DNA from: CAZTNW01 sp964614945
GTDB lineage: Bacteria > Caldisericota > JANLFM01
Reading direction: 5' to 3'
Assembly: GCA_964614945.1 (NCBI GenBank)
Contig: CAZTNW010000004.1
Coordinates: 180,231 to 244,230 of the forward strand
Length of the DNA: 64,000 bases
Position 1 is the stretch's first letter. Each line of letters opens with the position of its first letter. Positions 60,636-64,000 of this stretch are shown here, piece by piece. The translations under genes were made by a program, and so were the position numbers. The notes under the pieces were generated by a model. It ran no database searches. It had not been told where the DNA came from and worked only from the letters and a program-made list of their open reading frames with translations.

Positions 60636-60875
60636 ATGAACAGTCCAACCGAGATGCCGCTTGTCGTCGGCCTTAAGCAGACGATAAAAGCAATCAGGAA
60701 CGATAAAGCTGATAAGGTTTATGTAGCCAGAGATGCGGAGACACGGTTAATTGAGCCTGTGATCAGACTGTGCATAGAAAAGGGAGTTGAAGTGATCTTC
60801 GTGGATTCCATGGCTCTTCTGGGAAAGGCCGTAGGGATCAGAAGGAGTGCCAGTACAGCGACTATTCTTCGGTAA
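60636..60875 (+). CDS. L7Ae/L30e-like ribosome-associated protein (YbxF type)
   Basis: A 79-residue member of the L7Ae family that binds kink-turn RNA. It reads GLKQTIKAIRNDKADKVYVARDAE with the later VEVIFVDSMALLGKAVGI helix. The position between rpoC and rpsL is the same as YbxF in Bacillus. AGAGGA precedes the ATG. Whether it is a true ribosomal protein or an RNA regulator is open. Confidence 0.88.
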   Translation: MNSPTEMPLVVGLKQTIKAIRNDKADKVYVARDAETRLIEPVIRLCIEKGVEVIFVDSMALLGKAVGIRRSASTATILR

Positions 60876-60904
60876 AGAAGAAAAGCTGAATTAGCCGGAT
60901 CATT

Positions 60905-60930
60905 AAGGCTCCATGAGGTCCAGGAGCTTT
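60905..60930 (+). terminator. Hairpin with U-rich tail between the L7Ae gene and rpsL
   Basis: AAGGCTCC (60905-60912) pairs with GGAGCTTT (60923-60930) with one G-U pair and a 10-nt loop, followed by TATTATGTTT. It resembles a weak terminator or attenuator inside the str operon. It could let most polymerases pass to rpsL. Confidence 0.35.
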
Positions 60931-60965
60931 TATTATGTTTGAGGGCACGAAAGGAAAAGAAGGTA

Positions 60966-61352
60966 ATGCCGACAGTAAATCAGTTGTTAAGAAAAGGGCG
61001 GAAAACCAGTAAGGCAAAATCGTCTTCACCCGCGCTCAAAGGTGCACCGCAACGCAGGGGGGTATGTGTAAATGTGAGGACTACGACGCCGAAAAAACCC
61101 AATTCAGCTCTGCGAAAGATAGCTCGTGTACGGCTCGCTACGGGAGTGGAGGTCACGGCTTACATTCCGGGTATCGGGCACAACCTGCAGGAGCACTCCG
61201 TCGTCCTTGTTCGGGGAGGAAGAGTGAAGGACCTTCCCGGCATCAAATACCATATTATCCGTGGGGCCCTGGATTCAGAAGGCGTACAGAATCGGCGCAA
61301 GGGTCGCTCCCTCTATGGCTCCAAGCGCCCCAAGGCTACAGTGGCGGAGTAG
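60966..61352 (+). CDS. rpsL: Ribosomal protein S12
   Basis: A 128-residue S12 beginning PTVNQLLRKGRK. The decoding-centre loops TTTPKKPNSALRK and VRGGRVKDLPG are wild type, without the Lys changes known to give streptomycin resistance. ATG 60966 after AAAAGAAGGT is the start. An upstream TTG extends the frame by nine codons but is not conserved in the family. Confidence 0.97.
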   Translation: MPTVNQLLRKGRKTSKAKSSSPALKGAPQRRGVCVNVRTTTPKKPNSALRKIARVRLATGVEVTAYIPGIGHNLQEHSVVLVRGGRVKDLPGIKYHIIRGALDSEGVQNRRKGRSLYGSKRPKATVAE

Positions 61353-61365
61353 GAAAGGAGAAGAA

Positions 61366-61836
61366 ATGCCCAGGAAAGGGCCTGTTCCCAAACGAGAACT
61401 TTTGTCGGATTCTCGCCATAACAGTGTACTTGTCTCCAGGCTTGTTAATCGGATCATGCTTAAGGGGAAGAAAAGTGTGGCAGAGGAAATCGTCTATAGC
61501 GCGCTCGCTCAAGTGGAAGAGAAGGCTGGGAAGCCCGCCATAGAAGTATTGGAGCAAGCGATTGATAAATGCAAGCCACTGCTGGAAGTCCGCCCCCGCA
61601 GGATTGGTGGATCGACTTACCAGATTCCAGTGGAAGTACCGGGGGAAAGAAGCCTGTCTCTGGGATTGAAGTGGCTGGTAAATGCAGCCCGCGCGAGGGA
61701 AGGCAGGACGATGCAAGAGAGGCTTGCCGCTGAGATTTTTGACGCGATGCAGGGTCTCGGCGGAGCCGTTAAGAAGAAAGAAGAGGCGCACAAGATGGCG
61801 GAGGCCAATAAGGCCTTCGCCTCTTATCGCTGGTAG
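61366..61836 (+). CDS. rpsG: Ribosomal protein S7
   Basis: A 156-residue S7, exactly the usual length. It begins PRKGPVPKRELLSDSRHNS and contains EVRPRRIGGSTYQIPVEV and the C-terminal KKKEEAHKMAEANKAFASYRW. It binds the 3' domain of 16S rRNA. AGGAGAAGAA precedes ATG 61366, 13 nt after rpsL. Confidence 0.97.
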   Translation: MPRKGPVPKRELLSDSRHNSVLVSRLVNRIMLKGKKSVAEEIVYSALAQVEEKAGKPAIEVLEQAIDKCKPLLEVRPRRIGGSTYQIPVEVPGERSLSLGLKWLVNAARAREGRTMQERLAAEIFDAMQGLGGAVKKKEEAHKMAEANKAFASYRW

Positions 61837-61841
61837 ATAAA

Positions 61842-63935
61842 GTGGTTGAAGTAAGTTCCATGCAAAATATCCGTAATATCGGTATTGTGGCCCACATCGA
61901 TGCGGGAAAGACCACCACTACCGAACGTATTCTTTTCTATACGGGACGCATACACCGCATCGGGGAAGTAGATGACGGTACAGCCACAATGGATTGGATG
62001 GTCCAGGAAAAGGAGCGTGGGATCACCATTACTTCGGCCGTAACCACATGTTTCTGGCAGGATACCCGCATTAACATTGTCGACACTCCCGGACATGTCG
62101 ATTTCACCGTGGAGGTGGAAAGATCCCTTCGCGTTCTTGATGGCGCCATAGTTATTTTGTGCGGCGTGGCCGGGGTACAGCCGCAGTCTGAAACGGTCTG
62201 GCGCCAGGCCGACCGATATCAGGTTCCCCGCATTATCTATGTAAATAAGATGGATCGGGTCGGAGCTGATTTTTCCCGAGTCGTCAATATGATGAAACTA
62301 CGCCTGGGAACGCATCCTCTGCCTCTGCAATTGCCCATTGGTGCGGAGGATCAATTTCAGGGCGTAGTTGACCTTCTTGACCAGGTGGCATATTTTTACT
62401 CGGACGATCTCGGCATTTCCTTTGAAAAAAAGCCTATTCCTCCTTCGATGCACCAGCAGGTCCAGGAGTACAGACAGGCCCTGATTGAAATGATTGCGGA
62501 AGTGGAAGAGGAGTACCTGCTCAAGTACCTGGACGGGCAGGAGTTCACCCTGCAGGAAATGAAGCACCTAATCCGCAAAGGGACGATCGAAGGGGCTTTC
62601 GTACCTGTTCTCTGCGGCTCCTCTTACAGGAATAAGGGGATACAGCCCCTCCTGGATGCAGTGGTAGATTATCTGCCCTCTCCACTCGACATTCCTCCCG
62701 TCAAGGGCCTGAACCAGAAAAACGGGCAGATGGAGGAGAGGTCGGCCAGCCGAGACGAGCCCCTGAGCGCTCTCGCTTTCAAAATCATGGCGGATCCATT
62801 TGTAGGCAAATTGACTTTTTTCCGTGTCTATTCCGGCTCGATTAGGACCGGGACCTATGTCCTGAATGTTTCCAAGGGGGAGAAGGAGAGAATCGGTCGA
62901 CTCCTGCGGTTGCATGCCAACCATCGCGAGGATGTGACGGAAATTGGCCCCGGCGATCTGGGAGCAGCAGTGGGTCTGAGGCTGACTTCGACGGGAGACA
63001 CGCTGGCCGAGGAAAGCGCTCCCCTTCTGCTGGAGACCATTCGTTTCCCTGCCCCGGTAATCTCCGTGGCGATAGAGCCCAAGACCAGAGCGGATCAGGA
63101 TCGCCTCTCCCTTTCTCTGGCCAAGATGACTGAGGAGGACCCCACTTTCCAGGTTCGTGTGGACGAGGAAACCGGCCAGACCGTGATCTCCGGAATGGGA
63201 GAGTTGCACTTAGAGATCATTGTCGATCGCTTGTTGCGGGAGTTCCGCGTGGAGGCAAATGTGGGGAGGCCTCAAGTTTCCTACCGCGAAACCGTTCTCC
63301 GTTCTGCCAGGGCCGAGGGCAAATATATACGACAGACAGGCGGCAGAGGGCAATACGGCCATGTCTGGCTTCAGGTGGAACCATTGGAGCGTGGAGGGGG
63401 TTTTGTATTCGAAAATAAGATCGTCTCGGGAGCGATTCCGCGCGAGTTCATTCCCAGCGTTGAAGCTGGCGTGAGAGATGCCATGGAGAGCGGATTGCTC
63501 GGTGGGTACCCTTTGATTGACGTGAAGGTCACCCTGATGGACGGGTCATTCCACCCTGTCGATTCTTCAGACATCGCCTTCAAGATTGCTTCTTCCAAAG
63601 CTTTTAAGGAAGCCGCATCGCGAGCAGAGCCGATTTTGCTTGAGCCGATTATGAATGTTGAGATCATTATCCCGGAGGAGTATCTCGGCGACGTGCTTGG
63701 CGATTTAAGCGCAAGGCGCGGCCACATTGAGGGAATGGAGCACCGGGGAAACAGCCAGATAATCAAGGTCAATGTTCCCCTGGCGCAAATGTTCGGCTAT
63801 GCCACTGATCTGCGCTCCCTGACTCAGGGCAGAGGAACTTATAGTATGGAATTTTATCGGTACGAATACGTACCAAAACAAATTAGCGAGCCGATCTTAG
63901 ACTCCTCAAGTCTGGCTCGTAGGCAAATTGCGTGA
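61842..63935 (+). CDS. fusA: Translation elongation factor G
   Basis: A 697-residue GTPase driving ribosome translocation. The P-loop AHIDAGKTTT is near residue 19, followed by switch I with RGITIT, DTPGHVDF, VNKMD and domain IV with GGRGQYGHV. Both GTG 61842 and ATG 61860 are possible starts. GTG gives the usual number of residues before RNIG and is kept. It lies 5 nt after rpsG in the str operon. Confidence 0.96.
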   Translation: MVEVSSMQNIRNIGIVAHIDAGKTTTTERILFYTGRIHRIGEVDDGTATMDWMVQEKERGITITSAVTTCFWQDTRINIVDTPGHVDFTVEVERSLRVLDGAIVILCGVAGVQPQSETVWRQADRYQVPRIIYVNKMDRVGADFSRVVNMMKLRLGTHPLPLQLPIGAEDQFQGVVDLLDQVAYFYSDDLGISFEKKPIPPSMHQQVQEYRQALIEMIAEVEEEYLLKYLDGQEFTLQEMKHLIRKGTIEGAFVPVLCGSSYRNKGIQPLLDAVVDYLPSPLDIPPVKGLNQKNGQMEERSASRDEPLSALAFKIMADPFVGKLTFFRVYSGSIRTGTYVLNVSKGEKERIGRLLRLHANHREDVTEIGPGDLGAAVGLRLTSTGDTLAEESAPLLLETIRFPAPVISVAIEPKTRADQDRLSLSLAKMTEEDPTFQVRVDEETGQTVISGMGELHLEIIVDRLLREFRVEANVGRPQVSYRETVLRSARAEGKYIRQTGGRGQYGHVWLQVEPLERGGGFVFENKIVSGAIPREFIPSVEAGVRDAMESGLLGGYPLIDVKVTLMDGSFHPVDSSDIAFKIASSKAFKEAASRAEPILLEPIMNVEIIIPEEYLGDVLGDLSARRGHIEGMEHRGNSQIIKVNVPLAQMFGYATDLRSLTQGRGTYSMEFYRYEYVPKQISEPILDSSSLARRQIA

Positions 63936-63953
63936 AAGAGAAGGAGAATAAAA

Positions 63954-64000
63954 ATGGCCAAACAGAAGTTTGAAAGGACCAAGCCCCACCTCAACGTGGG
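63954..64000 (+). CDS. tuf: Translation elongation factor Tu, 5' end only
   Basis: The first 15 full codons encode AKQKFERTKPHLNV after the ATG, the standard EF-Tu start. AGAAGGAGA precedes ATG 63954. The gene is cut by the window end. Position after fusA confirms the call. Confidence 0.95.
   Translation, partial: MAKQKFERTKPHLNV

Noticed and set aside
1..64000. tRNA or rRNA genes, CRISPR arrays, insertion sequences or prophage genes
   Set aside because: Looked for by eye on both strands. No tRNA cloverleaf ends, rRNA signatures, regular spacer arrays, transposase motifs or phage structural genes were recognised.

Overview
The window is bacterial chromosome of moderate GC from an anaerobe. 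Gene order points to a Bacillota (Clostridia-like) lineage or a close relative. The clues are a Met-specific T-box leader before metG, the DUF4321-maf-mreBCD-mrdA-rodA-radical SAM (TIGR03960/TIGR03936) run, and rpoB-rpoC-L7Ae-rpsL-rpsG-fusA-tuf with the small L7Ae protein between rpoC and rpsL. Anaerobic features are a NuoE/NuoF-type flavin and iron-sulfur complex, NfnAB-like transhydrogenase genes, many 4Fe-4S proteins, a complete A/V-type ATPase and AMMECR1/AmrS genes. TTG and GTG starts are common and many genes overlap by 4 nt. I cannot name the species from the sequence alone.

Layout. 1-3003: T-box, methionyl-tRNA synthetase with its C-terminal tRNA-binding domain as a separate gene, and TatD. 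3060-3581: AMMECR1. 3603-13161: a redox island holding NuoE-like, NuoF-like and a 1155-residue protein that joins ferredoxin, NfnB-like and molybdopterin-oxidoreductase-like parts, then a cysteine-rich protein and NfnA/NfnB-like subunits. 13232-21653: DUF4321, maf and the coupled rod-shape operon ending in two tRNA/RNA-associated radical SAM genes. 21742-24791: a zinc-ribbon membrane protein, a 46-nt palindromic terminator, an S-layer-homology protein, a broken DNPH1-like gene and a DUF1461 protein. 24781-32719: a minus-strand operon amrS - herA - deacetylase - mre11-like - rad50-like - DUF1461. 32810-39977: SIMPL protein, HAD hydrolase, ddl, folD, an alkaline-phosphatase-superfamily membrane enzyme, a broken metallo-beta-lactamase gene, rimI and DUF5317. 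39974-48247: nine-gene A/V-ATPase operon. 48359-51360: HU, L,D-transpeptidase, NlpC/P60 endopeptidase and a frameshifted transaldolase. 51418-52886: split LigD-type phosphoesterase and ATP-dependent DNA ligase. 52891-53232: RNase P RNA. 53292-end: rpoB-rpoC-str operon, running into tuf.

The most unusual items are these. (1) An eight-cysteine zinc-ribbon-like module occurs three times: twice in a stand-alone protein and once fused to the front of the NfnB-like subunit. (2) The NuoG/FdhA-like part of the 1155-residue protein has lost the active-site Cys/Sec and the C-terminal cofactor domain. (3) A HerA-Mre11-Rad50 end-processing cluster has an HDAC-type deacetylase inserted; its Rad50 carries a membrane hairpin in place of the zinc hook, and its Mre11 has Thr for the motif-III Asn. 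(4) Three genes carry single-base disruptions (23778, 38238 and 51360 loci) among otherwise intact genes.
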